Shown: positions 31,486 through 41,368, counted from the first letter of the stretch. The stretch is DNA of 55,307 nucleotides from Clostridiales bacterium UBA7044 (GCA_002493965.1 DLAP01000062.1:1-55307); one strand, 5' to 3'. Notes: generated by a model not told the origin, from the sequence alone. Numbers and translations are program-made.

Positions 31486-32351
31486 ACCCGTTCCCCCCTG
31501 ACAAGCAGCAGCATAATTTCTTCAATGGAAGCGTGATCTACAACACAGCCCCGATATTTCCGCTCCGCCTCTTTCCCGTCCGCCACCAACACATCCGTCT
31601 GATAATCCCGCTTCCGATAGGCCAGGACATCCCTGGGATCCAGTTCCAGAAATTGCTTTTCTTTGCAACGCATAATCGCAAAGTGATAGACGAGGTCATT
31701 TTTCGATGCGGTCAAAATGCACTTTCCGTTGTGGATGAAGGTAATGTAATCCGCGATTTTTTCCAGATCCGTGGTAATGTGGGAAGACATAAGAATCGCG
31801 TGGTCTTCTTCCTGGACGAAATCAAGAAATACGTCCAGCATATCCTCCCGCATCACCGGATCTAACCCACTGGTCGCCTCATCCAAAATCAGAAGCTGGG
31901 GATGATGGGCCAGAGCCGCCGCAACCGCCAGCTTCATGGTCATGCCTTTGGAATAGTGCCGGATCTTCTGCCTGGGCAGCAGCTGAAAGTCGTGTAAACA
32001 TTTTTGAAACAGCCCATTATCCCATTTGGGGTATAGTCCCTGCATGACCCGGGACAGCTGCTCCGCTGTCCAATACGCCGGAAAGTTATCGCCGTCATAT
32101 ACCACGCCGATTCTCTCCCTCAGTTCCTTCTCCCCATCAGACAGTTCTTTTCCAAACAGCCGAACCGTTCCACTGTCTTTGGCAATGGTATTCAAAATAC
32201 AGCCGATGGTTGTCGTCTTCCCGGCGCCGTTTTCCCCTACAAATCCCATAATGGACCCATAGGGGATGGAAAAAGATGCCTGATCCAAAGCAAAGCTTGG
32301 AAAGGCTTTACAAACCTGCTGCACATCCAAAATATTCTCCACGTTATTCAT
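31482..32351 (-). CDS. ABC transporter ATP-binding protein (YtrB-like)
   Basis: A 289-residue ATPase: Walker A GENGAGKTT (about residues 39-47), signature near HYSKGMTMKLAVA (about 140), Walker B LLILDEATSGLD, and H-loop SSHITTDLE. The C-terminal ~70 residues after the ATPase core are the usual extension of the ABC-2 exporter class. It overlaps the GntR gene by 8 bp and the permease gene by 4 bp, so all three are coupled. Confidence 0.94.
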   Translation of the reverse strand: MNNVENILDVQQVCKAFPSFALDQASFSIPYGSIMGFVGENGAGKTTTIGCILNTIAKDSGTVRLFGKELSDGEKELRERIGVVYDGDNFPAYWTAEQLSRVMQGLYPKWDNGLFQKCLHDFQLLPRQKIRHYSKGMTMKLAVAAALAHHPQLLILDEATSGLDPVMREDMLDVFLDFVQEEDHAILMSSHITTDLEKIADYITFIHNGKCILTASKNDLVYHFAIMRCKEKQFLELDPRDVLAYRKRDYQTDVLVADGKEAERKYRGCVVDHASIEEIMLLLVRGERV

Positions 32352-32721
32352 CCTCCTGATAAAACATAGTCAGCAGTTCCGTCAATTTCCCAAGGGAAAT
32401 ATTGCTCACCCGGCCGATTTCCGCGGCAATTTGCAGGTGCTCTTCCGCAAGACGCTGCTGCTCCTCCTGATAAAATTCCTTGTTCCGCGCGGACACAAAG
32501 CTGCCTCTGCCAACCGTCGTTTCAATGAACCCATCCCTCTGTAAATCCTCATAGGCCTTTTGAACCGTAATCACGCTGACATGAATAGATTTTGCCAATG
32601 CGCGCATGGAGGGAATGGCCTCCCCGGCTTGCAGTTCCCCGCTCATAATCATCGCTTTGATTTGGGAGGTGATTTGCTCATAGATCGGTTTATTTGCGTT
32701 GTTGCTGATAATAATTTCCAA
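32344..32721 (-). CDS. GntR-family regulator, YtrA subfamily
   Basis: 125 residues. The GntR winged helix is at residues ~10-75 (PIYEQITSQIKAMIMSGEL, then IPSMRALAKSIHVSVITVQK and the GFIETTVGRGSFV wing), followed by the short two-helix dimerisation tail that defines the YtrA group (no effector domain). A perfect palindrome AATGTAC-CA-GTACATT overlaps the -10 of its own promoter. It is the first gene of the exporter operon and presumably represses it. Confidence 0.93.
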   Translation of the reverse strand: MEIIISNNANKPIYEQITSQIKAMIMSGELQAGEAIPSMRALAKSIHVSVITVQKAYEDLQRDGFIETTVGRGSFVSARNKEFYQEEQQRLAEEHLQIAAEIGRVSNISLGKLTELLTMFYQEDE

Positions 32722-32751
32722 TGTTCATCCCCCTTACCGTCAAATTGTACT

Positions 32752-32793
32752 TAATGTACCAGTACATTATAGTCTTTCTGGGTATATATGTCA
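32752..32793 (-). promoter_or_regulatory. Promoter and operator of the ytrA-like operon
   Basis: Minus strand TTGACA (32788-32793), 17 bp, TATAAT (32765-32770). The palindrome AATGTAC-CA-GTACATT (32752-32767) overlaps the -10 and is the likely GntR operator. Confidence 0.8.
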
Positions 32794-32805
32794 ACCCCCA
32801 AATTT

Positions 32806-32844
32806 TAAAACCCAGGTGCCCCCTTGCAGGAGCACCTGGGTTTT
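32806..32844. terminator. Terminator of the glucan-utilisation operon
   Basis: 13-bp perfect arms AAAACCCAGGTGC / GCACCTGGGTTTT. It lies past the last gene of the minus-strand operon and can act on both strands. Confidence 0.9.
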
Positions 32845-32856
32845 GCAGAAAAAAGT

Positions 32857-33510
32857 TCAAATCTTCGTTCCATCCGTTACGGACAGCAGATCCGCAAAGG
32901 TTTTCATCGGATAGGTGGTCTTCTCATATTGGGACGCAGGCCCAAGGCCCGCGCTGTCAAATTTTCCGGCACAGGCTGCCTGGATTCCGGCCTCCGCGTC
33001 CTCTACCACCAGGCACTTTTCCGGGGCCAGATTCAGCATCTCCGCCGCCATGGTGAAGACCTGGGGATCCGGCTTGGAACGGGTGATGTTGTTGCCGTCG
33101 GACACCGCGTCGAAGAATCCACCCAGGCCCAGCCGCTCCAGGATCAGGGGGGTATTCTTGCTGGAAGAGCCGATGGCCAGCTTCAGCCCCTTGGCCCGCA
33201 GGGCGTTCAAGGTGCTGCGCACCTCATCAGACAGATCCGCCGGGGACATGGACTGCAAATAAGTCCGATACAGATCGTTCTTTTTTGTAGCCAGGGCCAC
33301 CTTTTCCTCCTGAGAAAGGGCCGGACCCTGGTATTCCTCCAGCACGATCTCCAGGCTGTCCATCCGGGAAACACCCCGGAGCCGATCGTTCTTGCTCTCG
33401 TCAAAGGGAGTATTCAGGCTGTCCGCCAGGGCCTTCCAGGCCAGGTAGTGGTAGTGATCCGTAAAGCAGATCACCCCGTCCAAATCAAAAATTACGGCTT
33501 CGTATTTCAT
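32857..33510 (-). CDS. pgmB: Beta-phosphoglucomutase
   Basis: 217 residues from the ATG at 33510. A HAD-superfamily enzyme converting beta-glucose 1-phosphate to glucose 6-phosphate. FDLDGVI gives the nucleophile D9 and acid/base D11. LRGVSRMDSLE is the cap signature, GSSSKN motif II, SKPDPQVF motif III and VVEDAEAGIQAA motif IV. Its ATG overlaps the stop of the upstream GH65 gene. Inverting GH65 phosphorylases release beta-glucose 1-phosphate, so this enzyme directly uses their product. Confidence 0.95.
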   Translation of the reverse strand: MKYEAVIFDLDGVICFTDHYHYLAWKALADSLNTPFDESKNDRLRGVSRMDSLEIVLEEYQGPALSQEEKVALATKKNDLYRTYLQSMSPADLSDEVRSTLNALRAKGLKLAIGSSSKNTPLILERLGLGGFFDAVSDGNNITRSKPDPQVFTMAAEMLNLAPEKCLVVEDAEAGIQAACAGKFDSAGLGPASQYEKTTYPMKTFADLLSVTDGTKI

Positions 33511-35672
33511 AATTCCTCTATTTTTCCTTTCTCTTGGGTCAATTCCAGACGATACCACTTTCCGTGGACACAGCATTTAAGCGTCACTTTCTTCCAGCCC
33601 TCCGGCAGGCAGGGCTTTACCACCGGGACCCCATTTTCCACTTCCAGGCCTCCAAAGCCTTGGGCCAGAACCTTCCAGGCTCCGCCGGCCGCCGCCGGGT
33701 GGGTGCCGCCGATGTACACCAGGCCCGCCCACTGCTTGCCGCCGCCCAGCCAATCCGCCTGAGCGGACTTCATAAAGAAGGGATAGGCGTCCTTGGCGTC
33801 GCCGCAGCGGCAGGAAAGGAGAGCGTACATACAGGCACTGAGAGAAGAACCATGCTCTGTCCGGGGGGCGTAGTAATCCCAGTTTGCCTTCAGGGTTTCC
33901 ACCGAATAGTCGTTGTGGAAGAACTCCAGCATAGTCACCACATCCGCCTGCTTAATGACCTGGGTCTGGGAGGCCACGCCGTAAGCGCCGCCCCAGTATT
34001 CTTTTGCGTCCAGCAGACGTCCCCGCACCTCTGCCAGGTCAGCATCCTCCAGAGAGAAATAACCGTCAAACTGCTCAATGACCCCCTTTTCGTTGGGGAC
34101 AGGAACGTAAAGCTTTTCCGCCGCCTTTTTGAGTTTGGGCAGCAGCTCCTCCGCACCGGTCTGGGCGCAGAAGTTTTTGTAAGCCTTGGGGTCAGATTCC
34201 CGGAGAAGCTTCGCCCCGTCCAAGGCCCAACGGATAGTGGCCAGGGCCATCCGGTTGGTGTAGGCGTTGTTGTTCACCCGCTCATGGTATTCGTCCGGAC
34301 CGATCACATCGTGAATTTCCCAGCGGTCTGAGGAAGCGTACCCTACCAGTAAAGAGTAGTAGAACCGGGCGCATTCCAGCACCGTCCGGGCGCCGCCCTG
34401 AGCCAGCAGCTTCTTGTCCCCCGTCACCAGCACATACTGCATAATGGCTCTGGCTACAGCGGAGGAAATATGCACCTGCTTATCCTTGAAGAAGGTCCGC
34501 ATGGGTCGCCCGGTGAAAACGTCGGTGACGTTGTAGTCAGAGCACCCGTCGAAGCCCCCCTCCTGGCTTTCCCAGGCATAGAAGGCACCCTGCCAGCCGT
34601 ACTGCTTTGCCTTTTCCAAAGCGCCAGGCAGGGTATCGATGCGGTAGCGCACCATGGACCGGGCCACCTCCGGCTGAGTAAAGAGAAAGTAGTCCAGAAT
34701 GAACATCTCGCTGTCCCAGAATACGGCCCCCTTGTAGGTCTGTCCGGAAAGTCCCCGGGCAGGAATGGACAGATTGTCCGCATGACGGGGAGCGATGGAG
34801 TTGAGGTGATAGAGGGAGTAATTAAGGGTATCTCTTGCCAGGTCGTCCCCCTCCAGCTCCACTTCTCCCGCTTCCCAGATCTTCTCCCAAGCGTCCTTGT
34901 GGGAGGCAAACAGTGTATCGTAGTCCGCTTCTTGCAGCAACTCGACCACTTTTTCCTCTGGACTACAGGAATCCGCCGTGGTGCAGACGGCGCTGATGGA
35001 AACAAGGGTCACACACTTCCCCGCTTCCAGGTTCACCTGGAAGCACAGCCCCTTTGCCCTTTCCGCATAAGAGGCTTCTGCCCCCTCCAGGGTGCAGCTG
35101 CGGCCCACGGCCACACGATCCTTGCCGTTTTGCACCTTGGCAGAGCAAAGGATGGTGTTATCCTGGATTTCATAGGCAGTTTCCGAATAGTGGGGGCCGT
35201 GAAGCTCCCAGATATCGTCTTCAATATCCGCCGTGATTTCCAACCTCATAGGAGCAGAGGCGGTGACGCGGTAGCGGTGCAGGATCAAGTGGTACCTGCC
35301 CATATGGGCGATCCGCTGGGAATCCACCGTTACCTCTCCCCCGCCCACAGCCCAGGTCGTCTTCCGGAAGAAAATACCGTGACGGTAGTCTAGTCCCTGG
35401 GTATGGGAAATGGGCTGCTTTTCTGGCAGGGCAAGGGTTTCTCCGCCCACGGACAGCACCGTATGCAGGGGGTTGGGGGCGTTCAGCGGCTCCCGCCAGC
35501 CATCCCCTACCTTATCAAAAATCCCGGCCAGGTTCACTGCGGCCAGCTGCTCCTTGCCGTGCTCCTCCAGGGTGCCCCGGATGCCCATATAGCCGTTGCC
35601 AATCAAGAAGCGGTTGCCATTGTCGGCAACCGTTTCGTTGTTTACAAAGTCGTTTTGCAGTGTCCAGGTCAT
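33507..35672 (-). CDS. GH65 glycoside phosphorylase (first of two)
   Basis: 721 residues from the ATG at 35672, which overlaps the stop of the other GH65 gene. The N-terminal beta-sandwich (RFLIGNGYMGIRGTLEEHG) and the (alpha/alpha)6 barrel are complete. The family motif FWDSEMF lies near residue 315 and the general acid is the glutamate of IGPDEYHE (about residue 460). GH65 enzymes cleave alpha-linked glucosides such as maltose, trehalose, kojibiose or nigerose with phosphate, giving beta-glucose 1-phosphate. The linkage handled here cannot be read with confidence. It is coupled to pgmB. Confidence 0.92.
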   Translation of the reverse strand: MTWTLQNDFVNNETVADNGNRFLIGNGYMGIRGTLEEHGKEQLAAVNLAGIFDKVGDGWREPLNAPNPLHTVLSVGGETLALPEKQPISHTQGLDYRHGIFFRKTTWAVGGGEVTVDSQRIAHMGRYHLILHRYRVTASAPMRLEITADIEDDIWELHGPHYSETAYEIQDNTILCSAKVQNGKDRVAVGRSCTLEGAEASYAERAKGLCFQVNLEAGKCVTLVSISAVCTTADSCSPEEKVVELLQEADYDTLFASHKDAWEKIWEAGEVELEGDDLARDTLNYSLYHLNSIAPRHADNLSIPARGLSGQTYKGAVFWDSEMFILDYFLFTQPEVARSMVRYRIDTLPGALEKAKQYGWQGAFYAWESQEGGFDGCSDYNVTDVFTGRPMRTFFKDKQVHISSAVARAIMQYVLVTGDKKLLAQGGARTVLECARFYYSLLVGYASSDRWEIHDVIGPDEYHERVNNNAYTNRMALATIRWALDGAKLLRESDPKAYKNFCAQTGAEELLPKLKKAAEKLYVPVPNEKGVIEQFDGYFSLEDADLAEVRGRLLDAKEYWGGAYGVASQTQVIKQADVVTMLEFFHNDYSVETLKANWDYYAPRTEHGSSLSACMYALLSCRCGDAKDAYPFFMKSAQADWLGGGKQWAGLVYIGGTHPAAAGGAWKVLAQGFGGLEVENGVPVVKPCLPEGWKKVTLKCCVHGKWYRLELTQEKGKIEEL

Positions 35673-37936
35673 GCTTCGTCCTCCCGGCGATAAGTGGATG
35701 TCTGTTTGTCCGCCGTCACTTCCCTGCCATAGAGCTTCAGCTTTACGGCATCGCCTTGCAGAACCTCCAGAGATACCTCCTCCTGGGTCACGCCGATGCG
35801 CAGCAGACTGCCACCCACCCAAAGGCAGAAGGTGTATTTTTCCCACCCCTTGGGGATGCAGGGATTCAGTGTCAGGATCTTTCCGTCGCTGATCAGGCCG
35901 CCGAAGCCATAGACAATATTCATCCAGGCACCGGCGATGGAGGTGGTGTGCAGGCCCTCCCGGGTGTTCCGGTTGTAGTTGTCCAGGTCCATCCGAGTGG
36001 CAAAGTCAAACATACTCTCCGCCTTTTCCATTCTCCCCAGTCGGCAGGCCAGGATGGAGTGAATGGAGGGAGACAGGCTGCTCTCATGGATGCAGCGAGG
36101 CTCATAATAGTCAAAGTTCGCTGTAAGCTGCTCTTTTGTAAACTCAGAGCCGTAGAGCATCATAAACATCAGCACGTCAGGCTGCTTGATCAGATCGTTG
36201 CGGTAGATCCGCTCATAGGACCAGTGGGCGTACAGCGGGAACTCCTCCACAGGGATAGAGCCGGGGTCCCTGTGGGGCAGATGGAAATATCCCATGTTCT
36301 GCTCAAAGAGCCTGGTTTCCTCGTCATAGGGAATATACATCCGGTCCGCTTTTTCCTGCCAATCCTCCCTTTCCGCCTGTGTGACTCCCAGCTTTTCTAT
36401 CTGCTTCGGGTCCATTTCCGCCAGGGTCTCCAGGGTGAACAGCAGCGCCTTTTTCCCCATGAAGTTGGTGTAGGCGTTGTGATGGACCATCATCTGGAAC
36501 TCATCCGGGCCCATGACGCAGTAATAGCCATAGCCGCCGGTTACCGGGTCCCAATCTCCCCGGCTGGCCAGCATCCGGCTGATTTCCACCAGCATTTCCG
36601 CCCCGCAGCCATGCAGGAAATCCTTGTCCCCGGTCTGATGAACATAGTTCCAGATGCCGTAGGCCACGCCTGTGGTTGCCTGAAGCTGGAGGGAAGCGTG
36701 CTGCCACAGGTCGCAGCACTCCCGACCGCTGATCGTGGCAATGGGATAAAACGCGCCTTTGCAGTCCAGGGCGGCCGCCCGCTGCTTCGCTTCGGGCAGG
36801 GTGTCATAGCGGAATTTCAGGAAACTTTTCGCCGCCTGAGGATTGTTGAACAGATAGAAGGGCAGGCAATACACCTCACTGTCCCAGAAGGTGTTGCCGT
36901 TGTAGGCTTCGCCGGTCAGGCCCTTGGCTCCAAATACCGCGCCGTATTTGGCGGTGTGGAGGGTCTGATGGAGCTGGAAGATGCAGAAGCGGATGCCCTG
37001 CTGATTTTCCGGATCCCCCTGAATTTCGATATCGGACACCGCCCACTGCTTTTCCCACCAGGCGGCGCTTTCCGCCTTGAGCGCATCGTAGTCCACTTTT
37101 TCCAGTTCCGCGTTTGCCGCCTGAATCCGCTGGGAAAGGCTCGCCTGCTCGGTGTCATTGCGGGCACTGAGCAGTGTCACCACCCGATTCAGCGAAACTG
37201 TCTGGCCAGCGATCAGAGAAACCGTGAACTGATTTGCCGCGATTCCGTCTTCCATAGAGGGCTTGCCCTCCATGCCATGGAAAGCGGCGGCGGCGTAGAC
37301 ACTCTGGCCGGTGGTTTTGGTAGCTGCCAGGATGCTGGCGCCGCCCATGGCGGCATCCTGCGTTTTCACCTGGAACAAGGCGTCCCCCACGGACACATGG
37401 GGCCGGGTAAAGTCCAAGCCAGCGAGGATCGTCAGATCCGCCTGTCCCCGAACCACCTTTGCCGTCAGCTTCTGGCCCACCAGCTGCTCCCGCTCCATGG
37501 ACGTAAAGCGCTCAAAGCTCAGCTCCACTTCTGTGCCCTGGTCCACCTGCCAGGTAAAGCTCCGGCATAAAACGCCGGTGCGCAGGTCCAGCACCCGGCG
37601 GAAGCCGGAAATCGCGCTCACCGCCAGATCCAGCGTCACGCCGTTGCAAAAGACGCGGGTATACACCCAGTCCACAGTGTTGACCATGAACTCGGTGAAG
37701 GGCAGCATTCCCTTGTAGCCGGACTTGGGCAGCATCCGGCGCTCGTAAACGCCGTTTAAGTAGCTTCCCTGGAGGCTTTTTCCGGAATACCCTTCCTCAA
37801 AATAACCCCGCAGGCCGGTATATTCATTTCCCAGCGAGAAAATCGATTCTGCCACCTCGCTGTAATCCGGGTTAAACCCGTCTTCGATGATCTGCCAGGG
37901 ATGTACCTGGAAGTATCGATCCGCATATTTTCCCAT
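35669..37936 (-). CDS. GH65 glycoside phosphorylase (second of two)
   Basis: 755 residues and clearly divergent from its neighbour. It starts GKYADRYFQVHPWQI, has SLGNEYTGLRGYFEEGY near residue 35, FWDSEVYCLP near residue 345, and the general acid in VMGPDEFQMMVHHNAYTN (about residue 478). The divergent loop after GPDE suggests a different acceptor or chain-length preference from the first enzyme. It lies 4 bp downstream of the MalG-like permease gene, so imported sugars meet both enzymes at once. Confidence 0.92.
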   Translation of the reverse strand: MGKYADRYFQVHPWQIIEDGFNPDYSEVAESIFSLGNEYTGLRGYFEEGYSGKSLQGSYLNGVYERRMLPKSGYKGMLPFTEFMVNTVDWVYTRVFCNGVTLDLAVSAISGFRRVLDLRTGVLCRSFTWQVDQGTEVELSFERFTSMEREQLVGQKLTAKVVRGQADLTILAGLDFTRPHVSVGDALFQVKTQDAAMGGASILAATKTTGQSVYAAAAFHGMEGKPSMEDGIAANQFTVSLIAGQTVSLNRVVTLLSARNDTEQASLSQRIQAANAELEKVDYDALKAESAAWWEKQWAVSDIEIQGDPENQQGIRFCIFQLHQTLHTAKYGAVFGAKGLTGEAYNGNTFWDSEVYCLPFYLFNNPQAAKSFLKFRYDTLPEAKQRAAALDCKGAFYPIATISGRECCDLWQHASLQLQATTGVAYGIWNYVHQTGDKDFLHGCGAEMLVEISRMLASRGDWDPVTGGYGYYCVMGPDEFQMMVHHNAYTNFMGKKALLFTLETLAEMDPKQIEKLGVTQAEREDWQEKADRMYIPYDEETRLFEQNMGYFHLPHRDPGSIPVEEFPLYAHWSYERIYRNDLIKQPDVLMFMMLYGSEFTKEQLTANFDYYEPRCIHESSLSPSIHSILACRLGRMEKAESMFDFATRMDLDNYNRNTREGLHTTSIAGAWMNIVYGFGGLISDGKILTLNPCIPKGWEKYTFCLWVGGSLLRIGVTQEEVSLEVLQGDAVKLKLYGREVTADKQTSTYRREDEA

Positions 37937-37940
37937 ACAT

Positions 37941-38825
37941 TTACCCCTTTATACCGCCGTTCATTACACCGCCCATGATCTGCTTCTGGAAGACGCTGAA
38001 GAGAATGGTGGGTGGGATAATAGAATAGAGAACAGCACGAATGATATCCAGCCGATTGGTCTTGATGGAGGAGTTGAAGGAATAGAGCTTCACCATGACG
38101 GTTTCCTTGGGGGTCCCCTGCAGCAGCAGATAGGGCATCAGGAAATCGGACCAGGCCGCCGTAATGGCGAAGATGGCAACCACCACAATAATTGGCTTAC
38201 TGAGCGGCAGGATGATCCGGGTGAAGACCCCGAAGTCGCCGCAGCCGTCAATCCGGGCCGCCTCAATAAAGTCCTTGGGCAGGCCGTCAAAATAGTTTTT
38301 GAACAGGATCACCCAGTAGGCATTGGCGCCCATAGCCAGCCACAGCGGCACAAAGCTCTTGGTCAAGCCAATCTTCTTGATGTTCACAAACAGGGCCACA
38401 AAGCTGGTGGTGGGAGGAATCAACAGACACCACATGATCAGGGCCAGCACCACGCCGGAGCCCCGGGGGCGCAGCACCGCCAGTACATAGGCAATCAGGC
38501 CGTTGAAGAACACAGCACAAATTACGCCGCCAGCCACGGCAATCCCAGAGTTCATGTAGTACTTGGTAAAGCCGAAGGAGTTCCAGGTGTCGATCCAGCC
38601 CTGCCAGTCCCAGGCTTTGGGGATAATATTGGTGCCGGACCAGAACTCTTCGGTATTTTTCAGAGAGCTGCAAATGAGCCAGAATACCGGGTACAGGGCA
38701 ATGAGGGCAATCAGGGCACAGGCTATGTAAATCATCGTCAGCCAGAATTTGGTTTTGCGGGACTTCAGGTCGTAAAACCGGATCGTACCATCATCCTTCT
38801 GCTGATAATTGCTGAAAAAGCTCAT
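37941..38825 (-). CDS. Sugar ABC transporter permease, MalG type
   Basis: 294 residues with six membrane helices and the EAA loop EAARIDGCGDFGVFTRIILPLSKP (about residues 195-218), which docks the ATPase. The C-terminus ends GGVMNGGIKG, as usual for CUT1 MalG-like subunits. It is 15 bp after the MalF-like gene. No ATPase gene is in the operon, so the transporter must share a general MsmK-like ATPase encoded elsewhere. Confidence 0.92.
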   Translation of the reverse strand: MSFFSNYQQKDDGTIRFYDLKSRKTKFWLTMIYIACALIALIALYPVFWLICSSLKNTEEFWSGTNIIPKAWDWQGWIDTWNSFGFTKYYMNSGIAVAGGVICAVFFNGLIAYVLAVLRPRGSGVVLALIMWCLLIPPTTSFVALFVNIKKIGLTKSFVPLWLAMGANAYWVILFKNYFDGLPKDFIEAARIDGCGDFGVFTRIILPLSKPIIVVVAIFAITAAWSDFLMPYLLLQGTPKETVMVKLYSFNSSIKTNRLDIIRAVLYSIIPPTILFSVFQKQIMGGVMNGGIKG

Positions 38826-38840
38826 GATATTCCCTCCCTC

Positions 38841-39746
38841 TTAGTCCTTGTCCGCGGCGTTTGCCACAGCATAGTAGATCACGGTCAGGATGATCAGACA
38901 GATGCAGACCTCCACGGACAATGCCGCCGCCTGAGACATCTTCATCTGGGTGAAGGCCAGGTCATACACCAGCTCCATGATAGAGATACTGGCATTGTTG
39001 GGGCCGCCTCCGGTCATCATCATAGGCTCGTAAAGGATCTGGAACACGGCGAGAATCTGGAGAATCAGCATGGTCTTTCCGGTCTTCAGAATGGTGGGCA
39101 TGGTAATGGAGAAGAACCGGCGGAAGGGAGACGCGCCGTCGATGGTGGCAGCCTCATACAGATCCGGGGAAATGCTGGAGATACTGGACATATATACCAG
39201 GGCCGTACTGCCGGCGGCTTTCCAGGTCATGGCCACCACGATCCAGAATATAACCCACTTTTCACTGGTCAGGAAGGAAAGGGGGCCTACGCCGATCTTA
39301 GCCAGCAGAATATTCAGCACACCCCGCTCGCCGTAGCCAAAGAAAAAGGTGAAGATCATCACGGCGGCAATGGAAGGAATCACATTGGGATAGTAAGCGG
39401 CCACCCGGAAGAAGCCCTTGAAGTGGGATACCTCCGTAATCAGGGCCGCGATAATCACCGGTACGCAAAGACCGACGAACAGGGAGCAAATCGTATATTT
39501 CACCGTATTGCCCCAGGCGATCTTATAGGCCGGCTGAACCAGAAGCTTCTGGTAGTTTTTCAGTCCAACAAATTTGGTCAGCTCCACGCCCTTCACGTCG
39601 TAAAAACTCATACGAACCGTGTCAAGCAGGGGAACCCAAACAAAGAAAGCAAACAGAATCAGGCTGGGCAGCATGAGCGCCCACGCACCCACATCTCTGC
39701 GGAATTTCGTGCCGGAATGGGGCAGACGTTCTCCGTTCTTTTTCAT
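38841..39746 (-). CDS. Sugar ABC transporter permease, MalF type
   Basis: 301 residues, about six membrane helices. The first spans residues ~20-42 (WALMLPSLILFAFFVWVPLL) and the EAA loop is YEAATIDGASPFRRFFSITMPT near residues 205-226. It is the larger CUT1 permease partner. It starts 161 bp after the binding-protein gene, a gap that contains a strong palindrome (39850-39871) which may lower downstream expression relative to the binding protein. Confidence 0.92.
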   Translation of the reverse strand: MKKNGERLPHSGTKFRRDVGAWALMLPSLILFAFFVWVPLLDTVRMSFYDVKGVELTKFVGLKNYQKLLVQPAYKIAWGNTVKYTICSLFVGLCVPVIIAALITEVSHFKGFFRVAAYYPNVIPSIAAVMIFTFFFGYGERGVLNILLAKIGVGPLSFLTSEKWVIFWIVVAMTWKAAGSTALVYMSSISSISPDLYEAATIDGASPFRRFFSITMPTILKTGKTMLILQILAVFQILYEPMMMTGGGPNNASISIMELVYDLAFTQMKMSQAAALSVEVCICLIILTVIYYAVANAADKD

Positions 39747-39849
39747 TCAGCAATCACCTCACGCGGAATAATTATATTCTGATCATATAAAAACACAAAA
39801 AGAAAGTCAAGTTTGAGAAGGCAGGATTCTTTGCGTCTCATAGTCTGAG

Positions 39850-39871
39850 GGCCGCCGCATATGCGGCGGCC
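39850..39871 (-). terminator. Palindrome between binding protein and permease genes
   Basis: GGCCGCCGCAT / ATGCGGCGGCC, a perfect 22-bp palindrome, no T run. Probably an mRNA-stabilising or attenuating stem after the abundant binding-protein message. Confidence 0.6.
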
Positions 39872-39907
39872 CCAGGAAAGCGATTGGATATTTGCGGTTA
39901 CGGCTGA

Positions 39908-41368
39908 TTACATGGCATCCAGAACGGCCTGATAGTCAGCGTTGGCCTGCTCCATCAGAGCGGGGATATCCACACCGGCGGGATCCGCGCAGATGGCCTG
40001 GATCACACCGTTGAGCAGTGCGTACATGGTCTGGGTTTCACCGGGCTCCTCAGGACGCAGGGCGTCTGCTTCCTTGGAGAAGTCAAAGTAAGGCTGCCAC
40101 AGGCTCATATCCACGTTGGAGTGCTCCTCAACGACCTTGTTCTGCTCGTCAACAACGGCGCCGGTCCATGCGGGGAAGTTGGGGATCACGGGGATGTTGG
40201 AACCGGCACGGTACTCAGCGTCGGCAACCCAGCCGTCCCGGGCAGCGTCGGTGACTTCGGGGGACTTGCCCATGATTTCCAGGTAATCCAGTGCCCAGTT
40301 GACTTCCTCATCGGTAGCATCGGGGGAGAAGAAGTAAGGGGTGCCGCCCATCAGGGTGTGGTGACCGCCAGGGCCAGCGGGCATGGGAGCCAGGAAGAAC
40401 TCGTCAGCCTTCATACCCTGGTTGGAGGGCTGGTTGACGGCATCGTTAGCGGACATATACATGGCAGCGGTATTGGTGCCGATGCGCTCAAAGCCGGTGC
40501 CCCAGTTTTCCACAGTGGGATCGTCGGTGACACACTTGTCGGCGACCATCTTCTGGACCCACTCCATAGCGGCAATGGCTTCGGGGGTGTTCATGTTGGA
40601 GGTGTAAGTGCCGTCGCCATTGTCAATGCACAGGGGCTTGGCGCCGAAGTTCCAGGCGATGTTGCACCAGTGCCAGCCGCCGCCGGCATCGGAAGCCTGC
40701 ATGCAGAAGCCGGCAACGCCGCACTTCTCGCGGATGATCTTGGAGTCCTCATAGACTTCTTCCCAGGTCTGGGGGATCTTCACGGAGCCGTCCTCGTTGA
40801 CCAGGCCAGCCTCAGTGAACAGCTTGATGTTGATCATCAGACCCATGGAGTAAGCGTCACGGGGTACGCCGTAGACACGGCCATCCTCGTCGGACAACAG
40901 GGAGCGGATAGCGGGGCTCATGGAATCCAGCCAGCCGCGCGCTTCCAGGATGTCGGTGATGTCGCGAACCAGACCGTTGCGAATCAGCTTCTGGGGCTCA
41001 GTGAACCAGGACTCGAACACGGTGGGAGCATTGCCGGCGGTAGCCATGGCAACGTAAGTATCGGGTGCGTACTTGTAGTAAGCGGGAACCACTTCCACAT
41101 TGGGATGCATCGCGTTGAAGGCGGGAACATAGTAGTTCTCATGGGTAGCAATGGCTTCGGTCTCGGTGTCCTCAGGCCAGATGCCCAAGGTGATAGAGCC
41201 GGACTCTTCTGCGGCGGGAGCCTCGGTTTCGGCGGGAGCCGCAGGAGCTTCGGTGGCAGCGGGAGCCGCAGCGGTAGTCTCAGGCGTGCTGCTCTTGCCA
41301 CAGGCAGCGAACAGGCCCAGAACCATGGCGACCGCAAGAATCAGACTGATGAGCTTTGTGGTTTTCAT
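39908..41368 (-). CDS. Extracellular sugar-binding lipoprotein (CUT1 family)
   Basis: 486 residues. The signal is LISLILAVAMVLGLFAAC with lipidated C23, then a Thr/Ala/Pro/Glu-rich linker (residues ~25-60) and a family 1 solute-binding fold (HENYYVPAFNAMHPNVEVVP and later GGTPYFFSPDATDEEVNWAL). It should capture oligosaccharides for the MalF/MalG permeases. Its promoter region carries LacI-type operator sequences shared with the lacI promoter, so it is the first regulated gene of the locus. Ligand: likely an alpha-glucooligosaccharide, inferred from the GH65 genes. Confidence 0.92.
   Translation of the reverse strand: MKTTKLISLILAVAMVLGLFAACGKSSTPETTAAAPAATEAPAAPAETEAPAAEESGSITLGIWPEDTETEAIATHENYYVPAFNAMHPNVEVVPAYYKYAPDTYVAMATAGNAPTVFESWFTEPQKLIRNGLVRDITDILEARGWLDSMSPAIRSLLSDEDGRVYGVPRDAYSMGLMINIKLFTEAGLVNEDGSVKIPQTWEEVYEDSKIIREKCGVAGFCMQASDAGGGWHWCNIAWNFGAKPLCIDNGDGTYTSNMNTPEAIAAMEWVQKMVADKCVTDDPTVENWGTGFERIGTNTAAMYMSANDAVNQPSNQGMKADEFFLAPMPAGPGGHHTLMGGTPYFFSPDATDEEVNWALDYLEIMGKSPEVTDAARDGWVADAEYRAGSNIPVIPNFPAWTGAVVDEQNKVVEEHSNVDMSLWQPYFDFSKEADALRPEEPGETQTMYALLNGVIQAICADPAGVDIPALMEQANADYQAVLDAM

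Noticed and set aside
35660..37570. A 636-codon plus-strand open frame antisense to the second GH65 gene.
   Set aside because: It mirrors the codon bias of the real gene on the other strand, has no start signals, and encodes nothing recognisable. Similar long antisense frames elsewhere (37887-39782, 40121-41404, 45218-46705, 48977-50488) were rejected for the same reason.
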